From: Sphaerulina vaccinii
Taxonomy: Eukaryota > Ascomycota > Dothideomycetes > Mycosphaerellales > Mycosphaerellaceae
Direction: 5' to 3'
Assembly (NCBI GenBank): GCA_022570795.1
Contig: JAKUDP010000002.1
Coordinates: 186,001-250,000 of the forward strand
Length of the DNA: 64,000 nt
Position 1 is the stretch's first letter. Every line of letters starts with the position of its first letter. Positions 37,542-48,338 of this stretch are shown piece after piece. The notes beneath the pieces were generated by a model. That model ran no database searches, was not told the DNA's origin, and saw nothing but the letters and a program-made list of their open reading frames with translations. A program made the position numbers and the translations under genes.

Positions 37542-39522
37542 ATGTCGTTCTTCAACGTGCTCCTCGCTGTGTTCGGCACCTTCAGCGCCCTGGTCTACAT
37601 TCTATATCGCTCGATACGACCGAGACCGCTAGCAGACATTCCGTATAATCCTGGCTCAGCTGAGAGACTCCTGGGCGACCTCCCAGAACTGCTCGAACTT
37701 CAAAAGACGGACCAGGATGTCTTCAAGCTTCTAGGTAAGCAAAGCAGCAGGAGAAGGGCATGATATCTCTTCGTTGTCTCGCTCAGCTCGCACCTACCAA
37801 GGCGCTGAGCTCGAGGACAGACACTGATGAGCCAGCCTGCTCAAAACGGAGATATATGCTAACCCTTCTACCTACTGCTTCTAGGTCAATGGTGTCACAG
37901 GCTAAACACACCAATCATGCAAGTCTTCCTGCGACCTGGAGCACGTCCTTGGGTCATTGTCGCAGATGCCCAAGAAACGTACGATATACTGACCAGGCGA
38001 TCTGCCGAATTTGATCGATCTACATTCTTTATGGATCTCTTCCGAGCTTTCATTCCCTCCTTTCAAGCTGGTCTGCCTACAAACGAACAGTATAGCATCA
38101 GCGGCGGCTAGTAGCAGGAGTCATGGCACCCAGCTTCATATCAGACGTGAACGGCCCGGCCATGTACAAATCTTTCACGGATACCATGACACTTTGGCCT
38201 GAGAAAGCGGCCGCTGCCAAAGGACAAGCTTTCAATATCGAGCTGGATGTCACATACGCTATGCTGGACGCGATCTGGGCAGCTGCATTTGGGCATTCTG
38301 CGGGCTGTATCGAGGTAAGCAGCCCAGCGGCATCCTCATTTTGAATGATCTCAACGAGCTTGGGACTGCTAAGGCGATAGGTTCATAGACAGACTTGCCG
38401 AGATAGATCAGCGCTTTCCAGAGATACTTGCTTACCTACTACTTTTGCAGGCACAATTGGCCGCGCTTTCGAAAACCAACATGACTTCGCACGGGACTAT
38501 CGACTCCCCAAATGCTCCTCCACCTCCAGCAGCACAAGCGCTGCTTGATCTTGCAGAAAGCTCGGAGCTAGTAATCACCTCTCCGCTTGGCTACTGGCAT
38601 ACCAAATTCGCCGTAACGTTCTACCCTCGATACCGCGCAGCAATGCGACAGAAGACAAAGTTCTGCAAAGAGAAGATGCTTGAAGCAGAGCAAAGACTTG
38701 CAGAAGTCAAAGACGACAACAGCAGCAAGATCAAATCTGCCGGCGATCTCATCATATCTCGTGCAATGCGAGAAGCAGCCAAAGAAGGACGTAGACTAGA
38801 TATCAACTCCGCCTCTATCCATCATGAGATGTTCGGATATCTCCTTGGTGGTCACGAAACGGTCGCAACGACAATATCTTGGGGCATTGGTTTCACTTCT
38901 CGTAATCAGGAAGCGCAGCAGAAGCTCAGAGAGGCACTCTACTCAGCGCACAGCATCGCTCGAAGTGAAAAGCGAGCGCCAACTGCGACCGAGCTCGGCC
39001 GTGCTTCCGTACCGTATTTGGACGCCTTCGTGGAAGAAGTAGTCAGACTAGGACAAACAGCGCCCACGAACATTCAAATCACGACTCAAGATACCAAGGT
39101 GCTAGGCTACCATACCAAAAGGAATAGAAGTCTTCACACTCTCCAACGGCCCTGGCGTGGTAACAAAGCCAATACCAGCTACTGTGAGCGACGAAAAGCG
39201 TACAAAGACGAGTCGCGAGAATGCCGGCAAGTTTGGCATCTTCGATTCAGAGACAATCCACGAGTTTCGTCCAGAACGTTGGCTCAAGCACTCCGAAGAC
39301 GAGAAAGAGGCTGTTTTCGATTCTATCGCTGGTCCTATATTCGGCTTTGGCGCTGGTCTACGAGCTTGTTTCGGAAAGCGTTTGGCATATCTCGAAATGC
39401 GGATGTTCTTTACGTTGTTTTTGTGGAGTTTTGAAGTGACTTTTGACAGCACGCCGATGAAAGTTAAGCAGATGCTTTCGAGGAAGCCGGAGACTTTGGT
39501 TGTTGGTCTTAGAGCGTTGTAG
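37542..39522 (+). pseudogene. Cytochrome P450 monooxygenase gene with two frameshifts
   Basis: Exon 1 (37,542-37,734) starts with a membrane anchor followed by RPRPLADIPYNP. An intron leads to 37,885, where QWCHRLNTPIMQVFL continues. Near 38,090 the frame is lost: the text runs LPTNEQY and then hits TAG at 38,109, while the expected HQRRLVAGVMAP continues in another frame, as if one base were missing. A second intron (38,315-38,450) follows. At about 39,105-39,115 the frame shifts again within GYH, resuming as a proline/lysine-rich turn. P450 signatures are all present: I-helix GGHETVATT, E-x-x-R in EEVVR, and heme loop FGAGLRACFG. The gene is either a recent pseudogene or carries two sequencing or assembly indels. 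Family CYP number and substrate are unknown. Confidence 0.8.
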
Positions 39523-39868
39523 ATGACATGATAGACTATTATATCGACAGACTTAGATGATCGCACATCTCTGCAGCTAGGGCATCGAGAGCGGCGGCAG
39601 GTCGATTCCAACGACCGCAGGCTGAATTAGAGAACGATGTTTATATACTCTCCTGAAACTCCTTGGCAGCAACTCCTCGGACATACCTGGCCACGGCCAA
39701 CTCCTAAGCCTATCTATCAGCCCAGCATCGGTACGGCCCGAATGTCCATATCAGCGCTCTCCTCAACAAAAGCATACACGCCTCACGATATGGTGAACTG
39801 CCGGCTTATGGAAGAGGAAGTAAGAAACGTGGTTCAGCCAAAGACAACCCGAAGCAACACCATACACA
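39523..39868. other. Intergenic, upstream of the amidohydrolase gene
   Basis: This is a short spacer between the P450 stop and the next start. An open frame of 92 codons overlaps the next gene's 5' end, has no family features and is probably leader sequence. Confidence 0.35.
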
Positions 39869-40924
39869 ATGCCGCCTGCAGCCCTATACAAGTTTCCTAC
39901 CTCCTCACCAGCTGATACGACCTCCCTGACATCACTTGCAAGACTTGGCTACTCGAAAGACGATATCCTTGGTATCGTGGGCAAAACGGAAGGCAATGGC
40001 TGCGTTAACGACTTCTCAAGAACGCTCGCTTCGCTCGCTTGGGATGATCTGATACCTCGGACTTCGATTTCGATATTTTCTGGCGGAACAGAAGGAGTCT
40101 TATCGCCGCATGTATCCTTCGTGCTGCAAGCTAAAGAGCGCACTGGACTCATCGCTGCTGTGGGAAGGACATGGCAGCTCCAGCCTTGGCAGATCGGATC
40201 CAGGGATCATGTAGATTGCGTGGCGGCGACTGTGAGGAAGATGCTTGAAGCTGAGAGGATCAAAGCAGAGGATGTGCAAATGGTGTTGATTAAGTGTCCG
40301 CTGTTGACGAGTGAGAAGATCGCTATGATTAATGCTAGTGAGCATGAGTTGTTGACGAGTGATACTTATGAATCTATGGCGTTGTCCAGGCATGCGAGTG
40401 CAATTGGTGTTGGAGTGGCGTTACGAGAACTGCAGCCAGAACGTGTTGATGCTGTTTTGGCAGATGGAAGTTGGAATACTGCCAGGGCGTCTTGTTCGAG
40501 TGGCGCGGAGCTGGAAGACTGTCATATCTTGATCTTGGCGAACGACAATGCACCGGGAGAAGAAGAACAGCCTCAGAGCATACTTCGAGCATTCTCGGGA
40601 GTGATGGCTTCTGCCATTGATTATGCTGGTACTCGTGCGGTTCTGGACGCTGCTCTGACGCCTGTCTCTCCTTACAAGACTGCGAGCCTAGTTCAGGTCT
40701 TTGCGAAAGCTGAAGCAGATCCTACTGGACTGGTCGGTGGGAGGTATCGGCATACGATGTTGACAGACTCGGACCTGCATAGCACAAGACATGCCCGTGC
40801 AGCTGTGGGTGGGCTGATTGCAGGGGTGACTGGAGATTGTCATGTATATGTTAGTGGAGGTGCTGAAGGGCAGGGTCCGAAGGGTGGCGGTGGACTGTGT
40901 ATCGTCGCTCGATGGGAGCAATGA
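39869..40924 (+). CDS. Cyanuric acid amidohydrolase / barbiturase family ring-opening enzyme
   Basis: An intronless gene of 351 aa, close to the 350-370 aa typical of AtzD/TrzD and barbiturases. These enzymes open the ring of cyanuric acid or barbiturate by hydrolysis. The family's threefold repeat with three Ser-Lys pairs is readable: Lys39 (VGKTEGNG) with Ser71 (FSGGTEGVLSPH), Lys142 (IKCPLLT) with Ser210/211 (ASCSSGAELE), and Lys280 with Ser329 (VSGGAEGQGPKGGG). The segment RAFSGVMASAIDYAGT (240-255) is also family-typical. No signal peptide is evident, so it should be cytosolic. The family is mainly bacterial and patchy in fungi; absence of introns next to intron-containing neighbours fits an acquired gene. 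Which substrate it prefers cannot be told from sequence. Confidence 0.88.
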   Translation: MPPAALYKFPTSSPADTTSLTSLARLGYSKDDILGIVGKTEGNGCVNDFSRTLASLAWDDLIPRTSISIFSGGTEGVLSPHVSFVLQAKERTGLIAAVGRTWQLQPWQIGSRDHVDCVAATVRKMLEAERIKAEDVQMVLIKCPLLTSEKIAMINASEHELLTSDTYESMALSRHASAIGVGVALRELQPERVDAVLADGSWNTARASCSSGAELEDCHILILANDNAPGEEEQPQSILRAFSGVMASAIDYAGTRAVLDAALTPVSPYKTASLVQVFAKAEADPTGLVGGRYRHTMLTDSDLHSTRHARAAVGGLIAGVTGDCHVYVSGGAEGQGPKGGGGLCIVARWEQ

Positions 40925-42468
40925 GGTCTGTATATTGTGAGTTGTGAATAAAAGGTGTTCGACTAGCTTGAGAAGGCGTGATGCGTGCCTTCCAAAACGT
41001 CTTGCCTTAGCGCGCGCTCGACTTCATCTCTACCAACTTCATCTTTGGAACTCTCGTCATCGCCATCCATGAGGTACATACCACAATCATTCCTTTCTCA
41101 ATGCCAGTTGCAGTCACGTCGACGAAGAAGCTGCCCAGCATTGGGCAGTCACTGGGCCATGAAACCCTCAAGAGTGGCAACAACATCAGGATCGTGGCCA
41201 GACGAGGCTGTCTTGCAGCTATCCAGCAGCAATTACTAACCCTCACTCCGACAATTGAGGCATCGCATCTCGCCGTATGTGCCAGACTTGTAGGGCTGAG
41301 ACTCGAGATAAACTCTGCCATTCATATGCATACCGAAGGGAAATACTTTCGCTCTTTGGTATCCTCCTTCCAGGTACGAGACCTCACACGCTACAAGCCG
41401 GAAAGTTCACAGCCTTGATGCGCCACGCAGGAAGTGCCATTAGCCGTGAGTGAGTGTCCACTGCAAATAGACACAGCCACAGGACCCGATGTCTATTTCG
41501 GCCAATGTTCTTCTTCTCTTTTGTGGGATTATCGCAAAGATCTTCGCATACCAGGCTGCTTGCGGTATGTGTGATGGGAGACATGGCGTGTTACAAATCG
41601 TAGCGTCGTTGCTGTTTCGTGGTTCATCTGAGAACTTCGGCGGTTCCGAGGATCGATCCGTTTGCCTATACATGTTCGCAGGGCTGTAAGAGAAGAAATA
41701 CCAGTCATATCGAAAAGATACGGCCGAAGTGACTGTGCATGACTGCTGCTGTTTCATCGGTCAGTCGCGACAAACCGGAGCCACTGGTCTGCGTCCATAT
41801 TGCTCTCCTGTCCATCGCTCTAGCAGGCTTCTTCGTGAACTGGCACTTACGACTACCGCTTTCATATCAGACATGGTACATCGTCGCGAACAGTGGACAT
41901 CCAGGTACGAACATCAAGTCCTCTGTCATGACGGTAGTGAGTTTGAGGAAGACCTCATAACCATCACGAACTACAAGGAAGAGCTCCTAATACTGATGAG
42001 TAAGCATTTTAGCGTGCCGCTCAAGCTTCCCCGTTTCCCCTTCGGTTGGGATGTCTGACCTTTTCCAAGATCTTGACACGAACTCTGTGGCTCACCCAGC
42101 ATCACGATGTTCTTGCAGTGGCTCGGAGCTGTGTCTGGACTATGCTCCGGCCTTTCATCTGCTGAGCCTCTTCGAACCATCGCGAGGCCATAATTGGACT
42201 TGCCAGGCTTGCACTTCATCTATATATCATCATCATCTTGGAGAGTATCCAACATCACACCAAATTACGCGACATCAAGGAACGGTACGGTCTAGCAGCT
42301 TGACCAACCATTCAATCTATTTGACTCTCGGGCTCTGCCTACGTAATCTACACATCCGGATCCAAGAAATCCTTTGACCTCAAGAGCAAGCCCACGAGTC
42401 GCGTACAACACGTTTGTTCCACCTGAGCAAGTCATTGTTACGCACTTCGAGTATGCCTGGATAGGGGA
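40925..42468. other. 1.5 kb without a confident gene
   Basis: Several short frames overlap on both strands. One hydrophobic plus-strand frame (41,739-41,960) and one minus-strand segment (41,236-41,400) have protein-like composition, but no complete model could be built. Confidence 0.35.
41236..41400 (-). CDS. Possible exon of a small protein
   Basis: On the minus strand, after an AG at about 41,400 (TTGTAG), about 54 codons are open to a TAG at 41,236-41,238. The reading is Tyr/Gly-rich with a C-x2-C pair close to the end (EMRCLNCRSEG). The composition looks more like protein than the overlapping frames. I find no convincing upstream exon or start, and no family. Alternatively it is chance. 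Confidence 0.2.
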   Translation of the reverse strand, partial: RLVACEVSYLEGGYQRAKVFPFGMHMNGRVYLESQPYKSGTYGEMRCLNCRSEG

Positions 42469-43857
42469 ATGTCATCACCTGGAGAGATTGCAGCGAGCAG
42501 TGACGGGACTTTGGTTACACACCGACATGCCATTACGCTTTATGGTACAGTTGGAGCCTTCCTCACACTCGCAGGTGAGTCTGGTCATGCCCTCACGCGA
42601 ATACCACAGCGACTGATCTCGTATGCAAGTGCTCGCAGTGATATGTCGCGTCATAGCGCTGTATCTCAAGCGGAGCCATGGGCGGTGGGATGACTGGATC
42701 ATGCTCTTTTGCATAATGCCCACCGCTGCTTTGGCTGGCGTGAACATTGTACAAGCTCATAATGGCTTTACCGGACCTATGAAGAGGACTCCGCTCGTCT
42801 GGCTCGAGGACATACTCGTTGTGAGTACCTCGGACCACCACCCTATGCGAATACTGACAGTAGATAGGATACATGGTCCATTCAGGTCCTCACGATAATA
42901 TCTCTGTATCTCGTCAAGCTTTCAGTTTGTGTTCGCTACCTGCGAATTGGTATGACTGAGCCCTTCTCATACGAATCACGTCACTAACAGATACCAGTGG
43001 AGGACCTCAGGAACAGATTCTGGTGGTTGACTTGGTGTGCAATAGGCCTGCTCACAGCACATACTGTTAGCTCATTCTTTGTCTGGCTGTTTCAGTGTGT
43101 GCCTGTCAGGAGGTTCTGGAATCCTACCGTGCCTGGTAGCTGCATTCACCAGACCACGTGGATCCTCAGTACGTACCCGCAGAGCAGAGAGATCGGACAC
43201 TCGCTAACATAGCTGCAGCAGTCGGTGCTTTGCACCTTGCTACTGACGTGCTCGTGCTACTGCTGCCTATACGGACAATCTGGAACCTTACAATGCCAGT
43301 CAAGACACGTCTAGCCATCCTATCTATCTTTCTGGTGGGCGGTGTGTCTACTATAGCAGGTTGCCTGCGCTTCTACTACTCCTATCGCTTCTGGAGAGGC
43401 ACTCCAGACCCAGGAGGTGTGACACTAGCCATCGAGATCTGGGGCTTCATCGAAATATGTCTCGCAATGTTCTGCGGCTGTGCGCCTTGTAAGTGCAACC
43501 GGTCTGCTCTTGATGACTTGCTCTTTTGCTGACTAGCGACGTTCAGCATTCAAGACAATATATGTATCTGTGACAGGCAAAGTATGGACGCCTCCGGTCT
43601 CGAACAACTTCTCGGGCAACACGAATAACACCGGCTGGACCAGCACTACCAAGAATAGCTGGTGGTCGTGTGGGAAGAAGGACGAGGGCTCCTTTGATGG
43701 CTCGGCATTTGGTGCAAGCGAGGACCCCGAGTTGATGGAGCAGCAACGCAGAAGTCAGCATGATTCGGTGCTGCCTTCACCCCGGATTGCGTATACGAAA
43801 GGACGAAGTTCTAGTAGGCCACTGAGTAGTGAGCTGGCGACCAGAGCTACTGTATAG
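42469..43857 (+). CDS. Fungal rhodopsin-domain integral membrane protein (SAT4-like)
   Basis: The model is join(42469..42574,42630..42820,42868..42949,42998..43168,43213..43488,43547..43857), 378 aa, five introns of 44-58 nt, phases all consistent. The protein has the layout of the fungal rhodopsin-domain family: an extracellular N-terminus, seven hydrophobic helices and a soluble tail. Family marks are RVIALYLKRSHGRWDDWIM after helix 1, VKLSVCVRYLRI, FFVWLFQCVPV with WNP downstream, and ATDVLVLLLPIRTIWNLTMP. The tail from about residue 300 is Ser/Asn/Gly-rich and probably cytosolic. Members are common in Pezizomycotina; CFEM-containing relatives act as receptors, but this one lacks a CFEM domain. 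The function is unknown. The first ATG could lie further upstream. Confidence 0.8.
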
Positions 43858-44104
43858 TCCGAACCCTCTGGCTGTACTTCTTGGACAACTGTACGTAAGA
43901 CGGCACACTCTGGTAGCATAGCGTTCGACAGCATAGCACGAAAATCAGAACTATCAAGTCACAGCATCGTTGTCAAAGAGTGTTCTGTGAGTTGATGCCT
44001 GACAACTTGTTCATGCCTGATCTTGGCACTTTTCGACGACCTCGCGTCTCAAAAAGTTTCCTCACGACATCAATACCCTGCCACCCACCATCAACAGCAC
44101 AAAT

Positions 44105-46021
44105 ATGAAGCGCAAAGCCGATGACAGTGGTGCCAAAACCGCCAATGGCAATGGAAAGAAGCAAGCAATTGAGACTGGCGGCATCCAAAGTCGATTTCGC
44201 GAAGGACTTTTCGAGCCATCAACCGTGAAATCGTACGCGGACGACTATGCGAAATCTGGTCCATATTTACACACTGTTGTGTCTGGCCTCATCAATGACG
44301 GCTTACTCCGATCTGTACGCAGTGAGATCACAGACAACATTCACTTCACGCCCAAAGAGACCGATATCTACAAGATCCACCAATCTGGAGATCTGGCAAA
44401 TCTCGATGGTCTACCTGCATCAGCACTAGAGAAGCTACCTTCACTTCTGAAGTTGCGAGATGCTCTTTATGGCGAAGACTTCCGGAAGTGGGTGTCCTCT
44501 GTTTCTGGTGCTGGACCGCTTTCTGGAAAGAAGACAGACATGGCTGTCAACGTCTACGTTCCTGGGTGCCACCTTCTCTGCCACGATGATGTAATTGGTA
44601 CAAGACGAGTCAGCTATATCTTATACCTGACGAATCCTGACAAACCTTGGAAAGCTGAGTGGGGAGGAGCACTGCGCTTGTACCCTACAGATGAGGTGAA
44701 GGGTGAAGATGGCAAGACACACAAGCTGCCGAAGGCGGAATGGACGAAAGTCATCCCACCTGCTTGGAATCAGCTTTCGTTCTTTACTGTTCAGCCTGGA
44801 GAGAGTTTCCACGATGTCGAGGAAGTGTATAAGCGCGCAGCAGGTGAAGACGAGGACGATGGTGGACGTGTGCGAATGGCGATCAGTGGCTGGTTTCACA
44901 TCCCGCAGGAAGGAGAATATGGATTCGAGCCAGGACTCGAGGAGAAACTGGCAGAGCGCAGTTCGCTACAGCAACTACAAGGCAAGGCGGACCAATTCGA
45001 TGAGCCACAGCAACAGTGGAAAGTACCTACTGGAGAGACTGAAGCCAAAACAGAAACTGACGAGGAGGAGCCGGAATTGACTGAAGAAGATCTTGCTTTT
45101 CTGATCAAGTACATGACGCCGAACTACCTGACGCCAGACACTGTCGAGGAGTTGACCGAACTCTTCACAGAAGAGTGTCTGCTTCAGCTCACCAACTTCT
45201 TGAGTGATAAATTCTCGGCGAAGCTCAAGAAGTCCTTGGAAAATGGTGATTCCGAGAACCTGAAGTGGGCTACATCAAGACCACCGCACAAGCACAGATA
45301 CCAGTACCTTCATGCGGAAGCACAATCCTCATCAAGTAATGGCGAGTCAGCATCGCCTCTGAGACAAGTTCTGGACGAATTACTACCCAGCTCCGCTTTC
45401 CAGAAGTGGCTGGCGCTGGTCACTGGCTCGACGCTAAAGCGCTGCTCTGTCATCGCAAGACGCTTCCGAAAGAGCCTCGACTACCAGCTGGCGCAAGGAT
45501 ACGAAGGCGAGGAACCACAACTTGAGTACACGCTATGCGTCACACCCACTACTGGTTGGGGTGGCGAAGAGGAGTCCGAGCAGCAGAACGGGAATGGCAA
45601 GACGAAGGGCAAGAAATCCGAGGCTGGAGATGAAGAAGACAACGTGGGAGGCTACGAACTGTACATGGCTGGTGAAGACGAGGACGAAGAAGATGGTTCT
45701 GACGATGGTGTGATGATTCCGCCAAACGTACAGTCCGCTACAGGCGCTGGTCAGAGACGTTCGGCGAAGAAGAAGAAGGCTGATCCAGCTGTGTATCAAG
45801 CTGCGGCTGATGATGAGGATGATGGGATCTTGTTTAGCAACCCGGCTGGCTGGAATACTATGAGCATTGTGCTGAGGGATAAGGGGACGCTGAAGTTTGT
45901 CAAGTATGTGTCGCAGTCTGCTCCAGGAGATCGACTGGACTTCACAGGATGCGTTGAGGTCGAGCCTATGGACGATGATGATGAGGACGATGAAGCCGAG
46001 GCTGGTGGGGACCGGTCGTAG
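44105..46021 (+). CDS. ofd1: Ofd1/Tpa1-type prolyl 3,4-dihydroxylase
   Basis: A single exon of 638 aa. Residues 1-25 are basic, with a likely nuclear signal (KRK, GNGKKQ). Residues 30-270 form the 2-oxoglutarate/Fe(II) dioxygenase domain: His160 and Asp162 (CHDDV), distal His236 (ESFHDVEE) and the 2OG-binding Arg257 (GRVRMAISGWFH). Residues 330-625 form the C-terminal Ofd1/CTDD domain, interrupted by acidic, low-complexity loops (around 505-560). The family hydroxylates a proline of ribosomal protein uS12 (Rps23); in fission yeast Ofd1 also controls the sterol regulator Sre1 in response to oxygen, and yeast Tpa1 affects translation termination. All catalytic residues are present, so it should be active. 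Confidence 0.93.
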   Translation: MKRKADDSGAKTANGNGKKQAIETGGIQSRFREGLFEPSTVKSYADDYAKSGPYLHTVVSGLINDGLLRSVRSEITDNIHFTPKETDIYKIHQSGDLANLDGLPASALEKLPSLLKLRDALYGEDFRKWVSSVSGAGPLSGKKTDMAVNVYVPGCHLLCHDDVIGTRRVSYILYLTNPDKPWKAEWGGALRLYPTDEVKGEDGKTHKLPKAEWTKVIPPAWNQLSFFTVQPGESFHDVEEVYKRAAGEDEDDGGRVRMAISGWFHIPQEGEYGFEPGLEEKLAERSSLQQLQGKADQFDEPQQQWKVPTGETEAKTETDEEEPELTEEDLAFLIKYMTPNYLTPDTVEELTELFTEECLLQLTNFLSDKFSAKLKKSLENGDSENLKWATSRPPHKHRYQYLHAEAQSSSSNGESASPLRQVLDELLPSSAFQKWLALVTGSTLKRCSVIARRFRKSLDYQLAQGYEGEEPQLEYTLCVTPTTGWGGEEESEQQNGNGKTKGKKSEAGDEEDNVGGYELYMAGEDEDEEDGSDDGVMIPPNVQSATGAGQRRSAKKKKADPAVYQAAADDEDDGILFSNPAGWNTMSIVLRDKGTLKFVKYVSQSAPGDRLDFTGCVEVEPMDDDDEDDEAEAGGDRS

Positions 46022-46242
46022 ACTATTGCGTCGCTGTTTTGCCCCAGGCCAATGTCATTTTCTTCATCCCGCTTCGAGTGACGAAGCAATTCCCAACAGA
46101 TTTTGGTCGCACCGAGGCCTTTGCAACGACTGGTCGCTCATCACTGCGTGCCTGGGATGAGCCTCTCTCCATTGCTCTCCTTAACCCGTGCTAACGCTTG
46201 AATGCATGATTCCGGACGATCACGTCGTGAAGTCCCTGGACC

Positions 46243-47183
46243 TCAGATTTGCCGATGCTGCCAGACACGATAGTCCTCACCGTCACCACAAAACGGGCAG
46301 TGGAACACTTCTCTTTCCGTCTCAGAAACGTCTAGAATGATAAAACTGTCTGTGCATCCATGATTTGGACACTGGTACCGGGTCTCCAGCACGTCGGTCT
46401 CTGGTCCAGGCACTTTGTGGGCTTCGTAATCGGGGGCTTTGATGGCAACGGCCAAATCGAATCCCAATGATGGCACGTTTCGTGCGACATCCCGAAGCTT
46501 GTCAGAGAAACCTGGAACTTCATCGGCATCGGGCTTCAGTATGAGTTTGGCGTTCGCGGTGTACACGCCGACGACTTGGTCGCGCAAGGGCTGTTTCGTG
46601 CCGGTATCCTGGTTGTAGATCTCCTCGACCGCGTCCACGAATCCCGACAATGGCCATTCCGTAATAGCTCGCGCACCAAACTTGATGAGTGCCATTTGTC
46701 CAAGTGAGGGGAGGTTGTACTTGTCGGCGATAGTGTACACCCAGACATTCAGGATCATGGAGGACTTGAACTCATCGCTGAGGCTCGAGTCGTCGTAATC
46801 ACCAGTGTAGATGAAATTGAGCATGGCGTCCACGGCATCAGTTTCGTCGTCGTGCAGCGGAATGCATTGGTCTTGTGATTCCTGGTAAGAACGCCGGTTA
46901 GAACATGTCGACTTCACTTTGGAATACTCCAACCTACGGTCCAAGGACCTTCACAGGCTTTTGCCAGGAAGTCGCATTGACAGACAATGTTCCTGTGAAC
47001 ACTCCATGTCCGATCTCCGCACTTGATCGTCAGGTCAGACCAGCGAGGGGTGGTGAAGAGGCTGCGAGGATGTCAGGAGAGAATCAAAAGACGAAAGGGC
47101 GCAGTCACTTACTCGGCGACTGACTTCCGCAATGTCGCGATCACGGAATTATCCACTTCCAGCAACTCGGGCGGCTTCTCCAT
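46243..47183 (-). CDS. BTB/POZ domain protein
   Basis: The model is complement(join(46243..46881,46938..47061,47113..47183)), 277 aa, with introns of 56 and 51 nt. Residues 20-105 give the BTB fold: SDLTIKCGDRTWSVHRNIVC, CDFLAKACEGPW, then the acidic stretch leading to AVDAMLNFIYTGDY. The following helix (NVWVYTIADKYNLPSLGQMALIKF) is the BTB C-terminal part. The end holds four Cys in two pairs (CPNHGC and CPFCGDG), which could bind zinc. No Kelch or MATH repeats follow. In fungi such proteins are numerous and mostly unstudied; a role as Cul3 adaptor is possible but not shown. It is divergent from the gene at 47,572. Confidence 0.8.
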
Positions 47184-47571
47184 GATGGCAGCTAGACGAC
47201 GCCTCGAATTTGGTCGTTGATGTTTGTGGAGCGAGGTGAAGCTTTCCAGCGGAATCGAGAAATTGAACTGGAAGTGGAAGTGGAAGTGGAATCAAAATGA
47301 AGTTGACAGCGAAGCTGCTAGCGCTGCACACCTGAAACACTAGCGCGCCAAAACAGCAAGAGCGTTGAACAGCCGCGAGAATCATCGAAGTACAGAACAC
47401 AATTAGCTCAAAGACCTGAAAGACATCAAAGAGATATATGAACAATCGGACAATGATGGCTTTGTCACAAGCAAGAAGCATTGTCCCTGCAGACAACGTT
47501 GTATATCTTCCGCCATCTTCCCGTCTTCACTTCCCAGACCATTCCCGCACCTTCCTCACAATACCGCAATC
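47184..47571. other. Divergent promoter region
   Basis: This is the 388 bp between the BTB gene (minus) and the 179-aa gene (plus). It contains a short hexamer repeat, GGAAGT four times, at about 47,269-47,292. No gene is recognised. Confidence 0.4.
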
Positions 47572-48111
47572 ATGAACTACAACAACTTCCTAGACACGGA
47601 CATTCCATACGCGGATATTCCAGCTGAGTGCACTAACCCCACCCCGCCAAACGCAACAACTGACAAAGATGCAGGTCATCAACTCCAAAACAAAATCACA
47701 GGCGCCTTCCGCAAAGTCGCAGGTTCAACTCCCTCCTACGCCGCCTCTCAAGATCAAGTCTCTACTATAGTAGACAGCAATGGACGTGCCATCACACAAG
47801 CCATTGATGCCCGTGAGGCTCTGTTCCAGCGCTATTGTGCTCTTCCAGATATGGTGAAACTGGACGATCATGATCAAAGCACGGCGGAATTTCGAGATGC
47901 TATCAACGCTGGTCGTATGGGTTTCCTCAAGGCTTTGGTAGCTGGTCTACGATATGCTCGGGACCTCTTGGAGCGAGGGGATTTTGGACTGGCATATAAT
48001 TGTGCTCGTGATCTGGAAGGTAGTGTCAATACTGCTGTGTGGCAGAATAGTCTGATTCAGAGGACGATTGAGGGGCTTGAGAGTTCTTATGCGCGCTCTG
48101 GGCGGTGTTAG
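47572..48111 (+). CDS. Conserved-looking protein of unknown function, 179 aa
   Basis: A single exon; the upstream sequence is pyrimidine-rich and the ATG context is CAATCATGA. The first 35 residues are polar and Pro/Thr-rich. Residues 40-179 look all-helical with regular charged and hydrophobic spacing (AFRKVAG, FLKALVAGLRYARDLLERG, GLAYNCARDLEGSV), and there is no signal peptide or membrane segment. I do not recognise the family. The stop TAG is followed at once by GTGTAAGT, so a 3' intron or alternative end cannot be excluded. Confidence 0.6.
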   Translation: MNYNNFLDTDIPYADIPAECTNPTPPNATTDKDAGHQLQNKITGAFRKVAGSTPSYAASQDQVSTIVDSNGRAITQAIDAREALFQRYCALPDMVKLDDHDQSTAEFRDAINAGRMGFLKALVAGLRYARDLLERGDFGLAYNCARDLEGSVNTAVWQNSLIQRTIEGLESSYARSGRC

Positions 48112-48338
48112 GTGTAAGTATAGCCGTGTTATTTTCCACTCTGATCGCTTGAGACAGTATCTCTGTGATTGCAAATCTTCATCAAAGCTCTCGTTCACCC
48201 TTCAGTGCTGTAGTCCTTCGCGGTCGTGAGAGCTCACGCTCAATGCTGCGTTCTGCCGTTCTCTTCAGGAATCTCGACCTCTTCCTGCATGACTTTCTGA
48301 GTTCTGCCTCTCTTCTTCCACGATCTGGTCAGCCCTCT

